DNA of 64,000 nt from Bacillus alkalicellulosilyticus (GTDB taxonomy: Bacteria > Bacillota > Bacilli > Bacillales > Bacillaceae_F). Position 1 is the first letter of the stretch; each line of letters starts with the position of its first letter. The notes beneath the pieces are model-generated. The model saw only the letters and a list, made by a program, of their open reading frames with translations. It was not told the DNA's origin and made no database searches. Below are positions 8,036-17,216 of this stretch, piece by piece. Both the position numbers and the translations under genes were made by a program. The DNA is taken from assembly GCF_002019795.1 (NCBI RefSeq), contig NZ_KV917381.1, positions 2,388,068 through 2,452,067 on the forward strand, read 5' to 3'.

Positions 8036-9591
8036 TCAGTATGTACCGTTTCTCTCTCTAATGGAAACTTGATAATAAATGTCGTTCCTTTATTTGATGT
8101 TTCAATAGATATTATCGCAGAGTTTCTAGAAGCAATACTGTAACAAATAGCCAAACCTAGACCAGTCCCCTTTTCTTTTGTTGTAAAGAAAGGCGTTCCG
8201 ATATTTTCGAGGACATCTTTTTCTATTCCAGGCCCTTGGTCATTAATTCGTAATACAACTGCTTCTTCCTCTAAAGTTGTTCCAATGGTTAATACACCGT
8301 TTGTCATCGCTTCTAACCCGTTTAACCCGATATTTAAAATGAGTTGCCTAATTTCTTTTTCATCTAAAGATATTGTTGGACATTCCTCTAACTTTAGCTG
8401 GACCATCTTGTCACTCATTAAAGCTTCAGCACGAAGGAGTGGATATATTGCTTGTATGACATCGTTTATATTGGTGTCTTTTTTATCATTTACTTTATTT
8501 TTTGCTAATGTAAGAAACTCTGTAATAATGCCGTTTGCCCTTTGAAGCTCATCAATCATTAAATCAATATATTCACTCTGTCCAGAAAGGTTATTTTCAC
8601 TTTTGGCTAATTGCAAAAATCCATGAACTGTAGTCATTGGATTTCGGATTTCATGTGCGATACCTGCGGCCATTTCTCCAACTAAATTTAATCTATCTAA
8701 TCGTGTTATTTCTTTTTCTAGTTGAACCTTTTCTGTGATATCCAAAATTACACTGATAATACAAGATTCTCCATCAATAATGGCAGCTACGGTTGAAATT
8801 AAACCTTCCCGTATTTTTCCTGCCTTTGTAACAAAGGTGATTTTTTCACTTCGGAGCGAATCATGTAAATCCAATGGTTTATCTTGTACTAGACTTGAGG
8901 CAGAAATGAGTTCTAAAGCGTTAACAGACGAGTTATTTAACTCCTCTAACGTATAGCCTGTACACTCAACCCACGCGCTATTTACATCTATATATCTATT
9001 ATCTTTTAATGAGCGAATAGATTTTAATGTCGGACTAAAATGAAAGAATTTACTAAATCTTTCATTAGACACTTGTAATTCTTGATTAGCAATTTGTAGT
9101 TCCCTTGTTTTATCAAATATAATTTCTTCTAGGTTATTAAAACTATCTTGTAGCTCAATCGTTTGTTTTTCTAATTTTTTTCTCTCGAGCTCAATTTCTT
9201 TTTGTTTTTTATAGATTTCCACAAAGGCTTGGACTTTATGTTTTAAAATATCAGGATTAAATGGTTTAAATATATAATCCACGGCACCTGTAGAATAACC
9301 TTTTGCAACATGCTCATTGGCTACACTTAAAGCTGTCACAAAAATAATTGGAATATGACTAGATACTTGTCGCTTTTTAATGATATTTGCTGTTTCAAAT
9401 CCGTTTAAGCCAGGCATTTGTACATCGAGCAAGATTACTGCAAAATCATATTGTAAGACATAGCGTAATGCTTCTTCTCCGGAATTTGCCGATATTAAAT
9501 GATATTCCTCAGAAGTTAATACGGCTTCTAGAGCAATTAAATTTTCTGGTCGGTCATCAACCAATAATATATTTACTTTTTCTATAGTCAT
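8011..9591 (-). CDS. Response regulator-PAS-histidine kinase fusion
   Basis: 526 residues: N-terminal receiver (about 7-120, phospho-acceptor Asp in ILLDVQMPG), coiled coil (about 120-175), PAS domain, HisKA with phospho-acceptor His in GIAHEIRNP (about 315) and HATPase with the G box GTGLGLAICYSI. No membrane segment, so cytoplasmic. Last gene of a three-gene operon (hybrid kinase, CheR, this protein), 22 nt after cheR. The start at 9591 is chosen because AAGGAG precedes it; the open frame runs further but would overlap cheR. The receiver at the N terminus suggests it is a phosphorelay target of the upstream kinase, an inference from the arrangement. Confidence 0.9.
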   Translation of the reverse strand: MTIEKVNILLVDDRPENLIALEAVLTSEEYHLISANSGEEALRYVLQYDFAVILLDVQMPGLNGFETANIIKKRQVSSHIPIIFVTALSVANEHVAKGYSTGAVDYIFKPFNPDILKHKVQAFVEIYKKQKEIELERKKLEKQTIELQDSFNNLEEIIFDKTRELQIANQELQVSNERFSKFFHFSPTLKSIRSLKDNRYIDVNSAWVECTGYTLEELNNSSVNALELISASSLVQDKPLDLHDSLRSEKITFVTKAGKIREGLISTVAAIIDGESCIISVILDITEKVQLEKEITRLDRLNLVGEMAAGIAHEIRNPMTTVHGFLQLAKSENNLSGQSEYIDLMIDELQRANGIITEFLTLAKNKVNDKKDTNINDVIQAIYPLLRAEALMSDKMVQLKLEECPTISLDEKEIRQLILNIGLNGLEAMTNGVLTIGTTLEEEAVVLRINDQGPGIEKDVLENIGTPFFTTKEKGTGLGLAICYSIASRNSAIISIETSNKGTTFIIKFPLERETVHTEKKEAFSM

Positions 9592-9613
9592 TTTTCTCTC
9601 CTTTCCTTTAACT

Positions 9614-10480
9614 TTAGATGTGGTCGGAAAGCTTCTGATAAATTTTTTCCCTGCTATCAATTTCATTGTATTGTTTAGAAAACTGATTTCCCGTTATCGA
9701 TTCCTTATTGCCTAAACCTAGAAAACCATCTTTACTTAAACTATTATAAAATAAATCAAACACTCTTTTCTTTAACATGTTATTAAAGTAAATAAGAACA
9801 TTTCTACAAATGATAACTTGAAATTCATTAAAGGAATAATCTGTGACTAAGTTATGATGAGCGAATATGATGTTTTTTCTAAGGAACGGTGCAAATTCCA
9901 CATAATCCCGCTCAACTGTATAATATTCAGAAAACTCCTTTTTCCCACCCGCATGTAAATAGTTCTTAGTGTACAATTTCATGTGATGTAATGAAAATTT
10001 TCCACTCTTCGCTTTTTCTAAGATATCTTCATTCATATCAGTCGCATAGAGTTTCGTTCTTTCATAAAGACCTTCTTCATAAAGGAGTATCGCCATAGAA
10101 TAGACTTCTTCTCCTGATGAGCAACCCGCATGCCAAATCCTTATTGACGGAAGTGTCCGTAACACAGGGATAACCTTGTGTCGAAACTCTTTAAAAAATT
10201 CCGGGTCACGAAACATTTCCGTCACGTTTATTGAAAAATCATTAAGTAATACATCCATGACTTCAGGTTGATAAAGTACCTTACCTTGTAACTCAGAAAT
10301 AGATTGTAGATTTAATAGTTTTGTTCTATGCAAGATTCTTCGTTTGATGGAAGAAAACGCATAATCCCGAAAATCAAAACCATATTTTTGATAAATTGCT
10401 TCTAATAGAAGACTTACTTCAATTTGCTCTGTCTCACTGTCATCTAATTCAATGGAACTTTGGTTTTCCTCAGAGACCAA
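9614..10480 (-). CDS. CheR-type protein-glutamate methyltransferase
   Basis: 288 residues with the CheR layout: N-terminal helical domain (about 20-75) and SAM-binding domain with HAGCSSGEEVYSMA and the CRNVLIYF motif. It should methylate Glu side chains of a receptor-like partner using S-adenosylmethionine. The start appears to be TTG: GAGGTG is 8 nt upstream and overlaps the stop of the preceding kinase, indicating translational coupling. No cheB or MCP gene is adjacent. The likely substrate is the membrane kinase encoded just upstream, which has an MCP-like N-terminal half, but this is inference. Confidence 0.92.
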   Translation of the reverse strand: MVSEENQSSIELDDSETEQIEVSLLLEAIYQKYGFDFRDYAFSSIKRRILHRTKLLNLQSISELQGKVLYQPEVMDVLLNDFSINVTEMFRDPEFFKEFRHKVIPVLRTLPSIRIWHAGCSSGEEVYSMAILLYEEGLYERTKLYATDMNEDILEKAKSGKFSLHHMKLYTKNYLHAGGKKEFSEYYTVERDYVEFAPFLRKNIIFAHHNLVTDYSFNEFQVIICRNVLIYFNNMLKKRVFDLFYNSLSKDGFLGLGNKESITGNQFSKQYNEIDSREKIYQKLSDHI

Positions 10481-10497
10481 AATCCGATCACCTCATT

Positions 10498-13218
10498 TTA
10501 TTTATATAACCACACCTTAATTAATGACAACAGTTGGTCAATATTTACAGGCTTACTAATGTAATCTGATGCTCCAGCTTTAATACATTTTTCTTTATCA
10601 TTTTTCATAGCTTTAGCGGTTAAAGCTATGATTGGCAAATCCTGAGCATCTTCCATTTGCCTTATCGATGTCATAGCTTCATAACCATTCATTTCAGGCA
10701 TCATGATATCCATTAAAACGATATCAATCGATTTATCCTTCTCAACTAACTCCACAGCTTCTTTTCCATTCTCAACAAACAAGACTTTCATGTTTTGCAT
10801 TTCAAGAGCTGTCGTAAGCGCAAACACATTTCTCATATCGTCATCCACAACAAGAACGACTTTATCTTTTAAAAGTTCTTGATAATCTTCAGTCATCTCA
10901 TTTTTATGGTTAGGATGTGAAAGCTCATCTTCGGTATACGTGGCAACAATAGGGTTTGAACCGGAATCCTCAATACTACTAGCAATCTCTGCTATTGTTT
11001 TTTCATGAACATTGGCTGGCCCATAATAATCAGGAACATGTAATGTAAACGTACTTCCAATTCCTTCTATGCTTTCAACCTCAATATAGCCACCTAACAA
11101 TTGTGCAAGTTCTCTGCTGATTGATAGGCCTAGGCCGGTTCCACCAAATTTGCGACTTGTTGTGCCATCGCCTTGATAAAAAGCTTCAAAAATGGTTTCT
11201 TGCTTTTCCTTTGAAATCCCAATACCCGTATCAATAACCGTAAATACAAGAGATGGCTTACCATTTACACTTCCTTTTTTACATATGAGCTCAACACGGC
11301 CTTTTTCCGTAAATTTGAATGCATTAGAAAGGAGGTTTTTAAGAATTTGTTTTAAGCGTTGATCATCTGTAAAAATGTTAGATGGTGCATCTTCATGAAC
11401 CGTAATAATGAATGGAACGTTTTTGTGTCTTGAGATTGGAGAAAATTGTCGTTGCACAAACGCTCTTATGTCAGAAACGAGCAACTCCTCAGGGTACACT
11501 TCGATTTTTCCGGATTCTATTTTTGATAAGTCTAGGATATCATTGATTAACTCTAATAAATCTCTACCTGATGAATAAATAGTCATTGCATGTTCAATCT
11601 GTTTTTCATGTAAATTGCCTTCATGATTCTCTGATAGTAATTGCGATAAAATCAACATACTATTTAAAGGGGTTCTTAGTTCATGTGACATATTTGCTAA
11701 AAACTCAGATTTGTATTTAGAACTTAGTTGAATTCCTCTGTTTTTCTCTTCTAAATCTAGCTTTATCAGCTCTAGTTCTTTGGTTTTTTCATCAGACGCC
11801 TTATATTGGTCATGCAGTTGTTCGTTAATTAACCTTAGTTCTTCTTGTTGTTGTTGAAGTTCCTCTGATTGTGATTGTAGTTCTTCTGTTAGAGTTTGTG
11901 ACTCTATTAATAATTCTTCAATTTTCATATGGTCTAGTATTCTAATAATACTAGAGCTTGAAGCACTACATACTTGTTCAAGTAACTTTTGTTCTAGCGG
12001 TATAAATGGTTCAAATTTAGCTAGTTCCAAAACCCCAAATACATTGTTTTCCATTGCAATCGGTATTAAAAGTAAAGAGGTTGGTATCGCTTCTCCAAGT
12101 CCTGATTTTGCAACAATATAGTTAGGAGGTAAATCAGTTTTATAAATAACTGTATTATCTTTTGCACATTGACCAACTAAGCCTTGACCAAAAGGAATAA
12201 CTTCTTCTCCAATATCTTCACCATCTGCAGCATATCCAGCAAGCTTCATCAATTCGTTGTTATCATTGATGACATATAAAACACCATACGTCGCATTCAC
12301 AAAAGGAGATACTTGTGAAAGAAACGCCTTCCCAAATTCAGGAAGCTTTTGGATCCCTTGAAACTTCATCGCAATTTCTGCATATCTAGTTTTAATCCAG
12401 TTTTCTTCTTTTAGTGATTCGGTTAATTGTCGTTCTTGTTTTGCCACTTCTTCAAGTGAAGCAGCCATTTGATTATAAGCTTCGGCAATCTCTCCAATTT
12501 CGTCCATTGTTTTTACTTCAATTCTAGCTAAATTTTCCTTTGGCTGACTCGATACTTTTGTTATGACGTTACGAACCTGATTAATACTATCTGTTATACC
12601 TCTCACTACAAATAATGTGATACCTATAATAAGAACAAGAGTAACTAAAATTAACACTGAAAACAAATGAATCGCAAATTGAAAAGACTGTTCTCCGTTC
12701 TCAAATGCACTATTCATTTCAGTTTCTTCCATTCCAACGAATCGGTCTATTTCTGTTAACATATCTCTACGAGTGTTGGATGTATTATGTAATAGATATT
12801 GCTTTGCTCCTTCTACGTTTCCTGCATTTACTTGGTCAATAATTGTATCAATCATATTCGTATACGAACTATTCATGTACTGAATGGAGGAAATAAGGAC
12901 CATAGCTTCTTCAGTGAAAGTAGCCTCATAACGAAGTTCATCTAACGTAATTGACGCTTTCTGGCGTGATTCATTTATAATAGCGATTTGTTCTTCTTGA
13001 CCTTGTTCCATTATCAGCAGTTCACGAACTTCTCGAGACGTATTTTGCGTTTCCTCCCTTAATTGCTTAGCTAACTTTACTCTCTCATAGTTTTCTTTCA
13101 CTATTACATTTAAGTATTTGTTTTGCTCATTAAGGGTATGTAAAAAAGTTAATCCTAAACTAAAAATGAGAACAACAATAAGTCCAAAACCAAAATATAA
13201 CTTTGTTTTTAATTTCAT
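10498..13218 (-). CDS. Membrane hybrid histidine kinase (HAMP-GAF-HisKA-HATPase-REC)
   Basis: 906 residues in order: TM1 (about 7-28), extracytoplasmic helical sensor, TM2 (about 180-203), HAMP, GAF (about 275-425), long Gln/Glu-rich coiled coil (about 430-490), HisKA with NMSHELRTPLN, HATPase with GTGLGLSISREL, and C-terminal receiver with the Asp in IVLMDIMMPEMNG. The start at 13218 is chosen for its AAGGGTGA site; the frame extends 16 codons upstream without one. First gene of the operon with cheR and a REC-PAS-kinase. MCP-like topology followed by a kinase is known from CheR-linked hybrid sensors. The signal is unknown. Confidence 0.92.
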   Translation of the reverse strand: MKLKTKLYFGFGLIVVLIFSLGLTFLHTLNEQNKYLNVIVKENYERVKLAKQLREETQNTSREVRELLIMEQGQEEQIAIINESRQKASITLDELRYEATFTEEAMVLISSIQYMNSSYTNMIDTIIDQVNAGNVEGAKQYLLHNTSNTRRDMLTEIDRFVGMEETEMNSAFENGEQSFQFAIHLFSVLILVTLVLIIGITLFVVRGITDSINQVRNVITKVSSQPKENLARIEVKTMDEIGEIAEAYNQMAASLEEVAKQERQLTESLKEENWIKTRYAEIAMKFQGIQKLPEFGKAFLSQVSPFVNATYGVLYVINDNNELMKLAGYAADGEDIGEEVIPFGQGLVGQCAKDNTVIYKTDLPPNYIVAKSGLGEAIPTSLLLIPIAMENNVFGVLELAKFEPFIPLEQKLLEQVCSASSSSIIRILDHMKIEELLIESQTLTEELQSQSEELQQQQEELRLINEQLHDQYKASDEKTKELELIKLDLEEKNRGIQLSSKYKSEFLANMSHELRTPLNSMLILSQLLSENHEGNLHEKQIEHAMTIYSSGRDLLELINDILDLSKIESGKIEVYPEELLVSDIRAFVQRQFSPISRHKNVPFIITVHEDAPSNIFTDDQRLKQILKNLLSNAFKFTEKGRVELICKKGSVNGKPSLVFTVIDTGIGISKEKQETIFEAFYQGDGTTSRKFGGTGLGLSISRELAQLLGGYIEVESIEGIGSTFTLHVPDYYGPANVHEKTIAEIASSIEDSGSNPIVATYTEDELSHPNHKNEMTEDYQELLKDKVVLVVDDDMRNVFALTTALEMQNMKVLFVENGKEAVELVEKDKSIDIVLMDIMMPEMNGYEAMTSIRQMEDAQDLPIIALTAKAMKNDKEKCIKAGASDYISKPVNIDQLLSLIKVWLYK

Positions 13219-13399
13219 TATTTCACCCTTTCCGAGGCATATTAGTAGGAAAATTCCAGCTATCATTAATATTACTATACTATTTCAATCATATCTATTA
13301 GAATGTGGTTTTTTTATCGCTAGTAGGACAATATATTTATCGAATTTCATATTATTTTTCACAAATTTTTTTCTGAAACCAAACACGAAATAAGATATA

Positions 13400-14473
13400 T
13401 TAAAATAACTTCAGTTGTTCGTATGTGACATTTTCGAAATTACTTAATCTTACTCCAAATAACCATAAAGGTGTTTCTACTAAGTGGTCTTCAAATAAAG
13501 TTGAAACGGTATTATAGATTGTATCAGCATCTCTAGTAGCTTCCGGTAGTGTTTTATTTTTCGTATGACTTCCACCAGTTCGTTCTAATTTATAGACAAT
13601 CGATATTGTTTTGGCACGTAATTCCTTTTTGGTTAACCTGTCTATTAAATGTTCAACCATGTTTTTTCCGATAGATAAAATCATATCTTGGTCAAACGTA
13701 GGTTGTGAGAACGTTTTTTCTTTTCCAATTGTTTTATCGCCTTTTCGTCTATCTGCATCAACACGGTCTGATGAAGCTCCAAGTGCTGCCTGTTGTAAAA
13801 ACTGACCTCTCAACCCCAGTAACATTTTTAAGTGCAGTGGGTCCGCCATCGCTAATTCACCAATCGTTTTAATTCCTTGTTTATTTAATTTTTCTTCTGT
13901 CTTTTTCCCGCATCCATGAAGTACGTGAAGTGGTTGTGGATGAAAATAACTGCAGAATTGAATACGGCCTAGAGCGGTAACACCAAAAGGCTTTCGTACA
14001 TCGGCTCCCATTTTAGCAATTATCCGATTCTCACCTATTCCGATTGAACAAGGTATTTGTATTTTATCCCACAATGTTTTTTGGATATACTTTGCAATTG
14101 AGATCGGATTCTTTCCTTCCTTAACATGCGGTGTAATATCAACATATGCTTCATCGACAGAAGCAACTTCTGTATCACCAATGAGGCGCAGGAAATCCAT
14201 GATTTTTTGGGAATACGCACTATATAATGGGTGGTCACGCTTGACCACGATGGCTTCGGGACATTTTTTTAACGCTTCAAACACACTCATTGTTGTAAAA
14301 ACGCCTTTGTTTCTCGCTTCATAACTAGCAGCAATCACCATGCCTTTTCGTTTATCAGTTGGTGAGCCACCTACTATAATCGGTTTATTACGTAACGATG
14401 GGTCTTGGCTTTGGTGGCAACTTGCAAAAAATGAATTCATGTCTGCTAATAGTATTGTTTTCTCCGTCAACAT
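13400..14473 (-). CDS. dinB: Y-family DNA polymerase (DinB/Pol IV type)
   Basis: 357 residues. Catalytic acidic residues are visible in LLADMNSFFAS and SVDEAYVDIT; a helix-hairpin-helix thumb region and little-finger domain follow. The C terminus YEQLKLF is an excellent beta-clamp-binding motif. It performs translesion synthesis. The second ATG (14473) is preferred over 14479 because GAGG is then 9 nt away rather than 3. It is divergent from a small gene with a LexA box at 14545-14556, about 70 nt upstream of this start, so it may share SOS control. Shorter than B. subtilis PolY1 and PolY2 (about 410). Confidence 0.93.
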   Translation of the reverse strand: MLTEKTILLADMNSFFASCHQSQDPSLRNKPIIVGGSPTDKRKGMVIAASYEARNKGVFTTMSVFEALKKCPEAIVVKRDHPLYSAYSQKIMDFLRLIGDTEVASVDEAYVDITPHVKEGKNPISIAKYIQKTLWDKIQIPCSIGIGENRIIAKMGADVRKPFGVTALGRIQFCSYFHPQPLHVLHGCGKKTEEKLNKQGIKTIGELAMADPLHLKMLLGLRGQFLQQAALGASSDRVDADRRKGDKTIGKEKTFSQPTFDQDMILSIGKNMVEHLIDRLTKKELRAKTISIVYKLERTGGSHTKNKTLPEATRDADTIYNTVSTLFEDHLVETPLWLFGVRLSNFENVTYEQLKLF

Positions 14474-14534
14474 TTGCATCTACCTCTTCATTATTCTTTC
14501 TTTATTATGTCATAAAAAGGAACGTAGTTACATA

Positions 14535-14563
14535 TTGATAAACGGAACGTTTGTTCGTATACT
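14535..14563 (+). promoter_or_regulatory. Sigma-A promoter containing a LexA (DinR) box
   Basis: -35 TTGATA (14535-14540), 17-nt spacer, -10 TATACT (14558-14563). The spacer holds GAACGTTTGTTC (14545-14556), a match to the Bacillus SOS box core GAAC-N4-GTTC, flanked by G on both sides. A repressor here would occlude RNA polymerase, so the rightward small gene should be damage inducible. Confidence 0.85.
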
Positions 14564-14584
14564 ATAAATAGGAGGTTGATTATT

Positions 14585-14800
14585 ATGAATGGACTGATTA
14601 CAAGGAGTTTGCTAACAAATACTCCTGTGGAAATGATATATCAAGCGAACAACGGAACTATTACTCAACGAGTAGTCACAATTCAAAAAGTCAATGGCAA
14701 TGACATGCTTGGTTATTGTCACTATCGGAAAAAAACTCGTTTATTTAAAATCAATAATATTCTATCGTTAGCTCCGTTCACAAGGAAAAAGGCCATGTAA
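14585..14800 (+). CDS. Small WYL-like protein under LexA control
   Basis: 71 residues. The pattern MIYQANNGTITQR..TIQKVNGND..GYCHYRKKTRLFKINNI resembles the C-terminal strands of WYL domains (I-Y-x(4)-G-x(2)-T-x-R ... Y-C-x(2)-R-x(3)-R-x-F-x(3)-I), without the helix-turn-helix domain usually attached. The ATG at 14585 has GGAGG 9 nt upstream; a TTG at 14576 is too close to that site. Divergent from dinB, with a LexA box in its promoter. WYL domains are known to bind nucleic acid ligands and often regulate damage or defence genes; a role in the SOS response is inferred. It could also be a YolD-like relative. Confidence 0.75.
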   Translation: MNGLITRSLLTNTPVEMIYQANNGTITQRVVTIQKVNGNDMLGYCHYRKKTRLFKINNILSLAPFTRKKAM

Positions 14801-14822
14801 AATCAAGTGTAATCATAAAAGA

Positions 14823-14866
14823 AGAGGCTGTAAAAAAGGTTTTTTTACCCTTTAGTTACAGCCTCT
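14823..14866. terminator. Bidirectional terminator
   Basis: Perfect 11-bp arms AGAGGCTGTAA / TTACAGCCTCT with an AT-rich loop, between two convergent genes. Confidence 0.85.
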
Positions 14867-14886
14867 AATCTAATTGGTGAACTAAT

Positions 14887-15639
14887 TCATGATATCCGAT
14901 TTGTTAATAAATCAATCTCGATTAAATCCCACGCTGTAACAATTCCTAATGGTTGTTCTGCTGGAGAACCGTTTTCAGTTACAATAACAGCCTCAAGTTT
15001 TCTTCCATCTTGAAATAACTCTTCAAATAAATCTTCTAGTTCAAAGATATTCATAGATTGTGGTACAAATTCTACAACGTGGTCTTTTTCATGTAATTGA
15101 ATATCGGCCGTTGTATACGATGAAAATTGAATACTTTCTTGAGTTAGCATTGTACCTAGCCATTTCGTTAAGCCGCCGTCTGTAAGTAAAAATGAAAAAC
15201 TTCCATTCTGATAAACGGGATACTGATTATACTCTGAATTATTCATTGTTTGAATCACTTGGTCAATGGTCATTTCCATTTGGAGTGTTAATACGTTTGA
15301 AGTCGCAATATTCATGACGGTAATCGGTTGTTTTAGTAACCTTGCGATCCGTTCAATCGACCGAACTGTTTCCTCATGAGGCGTTGCTATATACGTCTTT
15401 TTTTTGAATTTTTCATGTACAAGTGCATTTCGTAGTTTTGCAAATTGTCGTAGGTCATAGTAAAAAGACCTGATGTAATTATGCTTGTTACTCGTATCAG
15501 TCAGTAGTTTCATAAAGGCATCGTTTGTTTCAAACTGATTAAGTCTTTTTAGAACTTCATGAATTTGATTAAAAGCAACTTCAAAACGTTCAGCTAATTC
15601 CGATTGAGTTTTTTTGTGTTTAATTTTCACGTATGTCAT
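14887..15639 (-). CDS. CBS-pair protein with HEPN-like N-terminal domain
   Basis: 250 residues. The N-terminal 90 residues are all-helical and end in FAKLRNALVHEKF, an R-N-x(3)-H arrangement typical of HEPN-fold proteins. The rest contains a CBS domain pair (about 100-250; VMNIATSNVLTLQMEMTIDQ and GIVTAWDLIE). CBS pairs usually bind adenosine ligands. The start at 15639 is set by GGAGTG 8 nt upstream; an in-frame codon at 15663 lacks a site. Standalone gene, convergent with the small SOS gene. Whether the HEPN-like part is a nuclease is unknown: the motif is short, and many HEPN relatives are inactive. Confidence 0.75.
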   Translation of the reverse strand: MTYVKIKHKKTQSELAERFEVAFNQIHEVLKRLNQFETNDAFMKLLTDTSNKHNYIRSFYYDLRQFAKLRNALVHEKFKKKTYIATPHEETVRSIERIARLLKQPITVMNIATSNVLTLQMEMTIDQVIQTMNNSEYNQYPVYQNGSFSFLLTDGGLTKWLGTMLTQESIQFSSYTTADIQLHEKDHVVEFVPQSMNIFELEDLFEELFQDGRKLEAVIVTENGSPAEQPLGIVTAWDLIEIDLLTNRIS

Positions 15640-15728
15640 AATATCCACTCCATCTTTTTTCACATAGGAGTATTATACTAGACATTTAGACTATATTTCT
15701 AGATTTTTAGGCTGTAATTCTTCTAATA

Positions 15729-16295
15729 TTAATCCATGTTCTTTAAACCATTTATATAAGTATTCATTGCAACGTTCAAACTCTCATCAACATGCTGAGG
15801 CAAACCAAATCCACCTTGTTGCTCAAGTGTTGCAAATCCATGCAATAAGCTTCGTAAGGCTCGAGCTTGATGAAGTGCTTGTTGTTCTGTAATTTGATAG
15901 GTAGATAGGATTTTTAAAACCAACTGTAAAATGTTGTCGGCCACTTTTCTTCGCTCGGGTTCGTTTTCCGCTGGTGCTTTAATCGTCATTTCGTACAATC
16001 CAGGATGGGCTCTCACGAAGCTAACATAAGCTACACTAATAGAATGAAGAGCCACATCACTTGATTTGTTTTTAGATGCATTACTTAATGTTCCGTATAG
16101 TCGATTTAAACCTTCTAGAGCTAATTCGCCATAAATTTCAGTTAAACCATCTACGTGATTGTATAAAGAGGGTGGTTTAATATTTAGTTGTTTAGCCACT
16201 GTTGCAATCGTTACGTTTTCAACCCCCTTCGTATCAACTAAAAAGATTGCTGTTTGTATGACCTTATCTTTAGTTAGTCCAATTCTGGGTGTCAT
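15729..16295 (-). CDS. TetR/AcrR-family repressor
   Basis: 188 residues: N-terminal helix-turn-helix (about 10-55, VTIATVAKQLNIKPPSLYNHVDG) and a C-terminal ligand domain of the WHG type (LRSLLHGFATLEQQGGFG). Its ATG overlaps the stop of the metallo-hydrolase by one base (TAATG), so the two are coupled. An inverted repeat immediately before the hydrolase gene (17042-17060) is the likely operator, giving autoregulation of the pair. Its inducer is unknown. Confidence 0.92.
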   Translation of the reverse strand: MTPRIGLTKDKVIQTAIFLVDTKGVENVTIATVAKQLNIKPPSLYNHVDGLTEIYGELALEGLNRLYGTLSNASKNKSSDVALHSISVAYVSFVRAHPGLYEMTIKAPAENEPERRKVADNILQLVLKILSTYQITEQQALHQARALRSLLHGFATLEQQGGFGLPQHVDESLNVAMNTYINGLKNMD

Positions 16296-17026
16296 TAACT
16301 TACCTGCCCCTTTTTAGTATTTTTTTCAGCTTCTTCGATCGCTTTAGTGATTGAATTCAATGGGTTCTTAATCATCTTCCCATGACCAACTGCAAGAACA
16401 GAAGGTTGAAGCTCTTTAATCTTATATGCGCTTTCTATTGCCTGATTTTTATTCGATGTCGCTAAGGCCGGGAAAGGAAATGTTATTTTCATCTGACCCG
16501 CTACTGCAACACCTCCTTGTGTTTGAAAGGCATCACCAACGATGACGATTTGATTACGTTTATCGATAAAAGAAAAAGAGCCAGGAGTATGACCAGGAGT
16601 TGCGATCGCTACTAAAGAACCGATTTCATCCCCCTCCTTTAAAAGAATATCTGGAATCGTTTTTATCTGTTTGGGAATACCACCACGAACATGTGGAATT
16701 CCATCTGAAGTCTCAACACTAGCATCGCCAGCTAACAAGCGAGCATCTCTTTCTGAAATATATACAATTACATCGGGAAGTGCTTCCTTTAATGGGTCTA
16801 GTGCTCCTACATGATCTACATGCGCATGGGTAAGAATGATTCTTTTTATCGGTTTTCCTAGTCGTTCTGCTGTTCTTAGTATGTTTTTTGTACAAAAAGC
16901 CATAGCAGCATCAATTAAGGTAAAGCCATCCTCTTCTTCTACTAAATACACACTTACAGGCATTACATTCGGTAAAAACATCAGCTGAAAAACAGTTTTT
17001 TCTTTCACCAATTTCAACTTGCTCAT
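16295..17026 (-). CDS. Metallo-beta-lactamase-fold hydrolase
   Basis: 243 residues. Zinc ligands are visible: HAHVDH (H-x-H-x-D-H) near residue 66, the later His in ATPGHTPGS, Asp in IVGDAF, and His in VGHG. No signal peptide, so cytoplasmic. First gene of a two-gene operon with a TetR regulator. The start at 17026 follows GAGG by 9 nt; the frame could begin at a TTG at 17041, but that has no ribosome site and would fall against the operator. The fold covers thioesterases, lactonases and glyoxalase II-like enzymes; the substrate cannot be read from sequence. Confidence 0.9.
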   Translation of the reverse strand: MSKLKLVKEKTVFQLMFLPNVMPVSVYLVEEEDGFTLIDAAMAFCTKNILRTAERLGKPIKRIILTHAHVDHVGALDPLKEALPDVIVYISERDARLLAGDASVETSDGIPHVRGGIPKQIKTIPDILLKEGDEIGSLVAIATPGHTPGSFSFIDKRNQIVIVGDAFQTQGGVAVAGQMKITFPFPALATSNKNQAIESAYKIKELQPSVLAVGHGKMIKNPLNSITKAIEEAEKNTKKGQVS

Positions 17027-17041
17027 CTCCCTTGTCCTCAA

Positions 17042-17060
17042 AAACTAATGGTATTAGTTT
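17042..17060 (-). promoter_or_regulatory. Candidate TetR operator
   Basis: Inverted repeat AAACTAAT-N3-ATTAGTTT with perfect 8-bp arms, directly upstream of the hydrolase start and just downstream of a TATATTATA-like -10 region on the minus strand. Confidence 0.75.
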
Positions 17061-17163
17061 ATATAATATAGCAACTTAACGAAAAAGCAAGAAGAAATTT
17101 CCAAGAATATAAAAATGCAAAAAATACGAGCTCTCTTCCTCATTGCATTCGAGTCGGTACACA

Positions 17164-17216
17164 AACAAACTGCATGAGGGTGTTAGATTTCTCTAACGAC
17201 CTACATGCAGTTTGTT
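17164..17216 (-). terminator. Terminator overlapping the end of the GGDEF-EAL gene
   Basis: AAACTGCATG / CATGCAGTTT arms plus an inner TTAGA / TCTAA pairing. The first arm consists of the final codons of the gene that stops at 17193. The T tail on the minus strand is weak (TTTGTTTG). Confidence 0.65.

Noticed and set aside
13118-13393. 91-codon plus-strand frame over the hybrid kinase start
   Set aside because: Shadow of the kinase signal region, no ribosome site.
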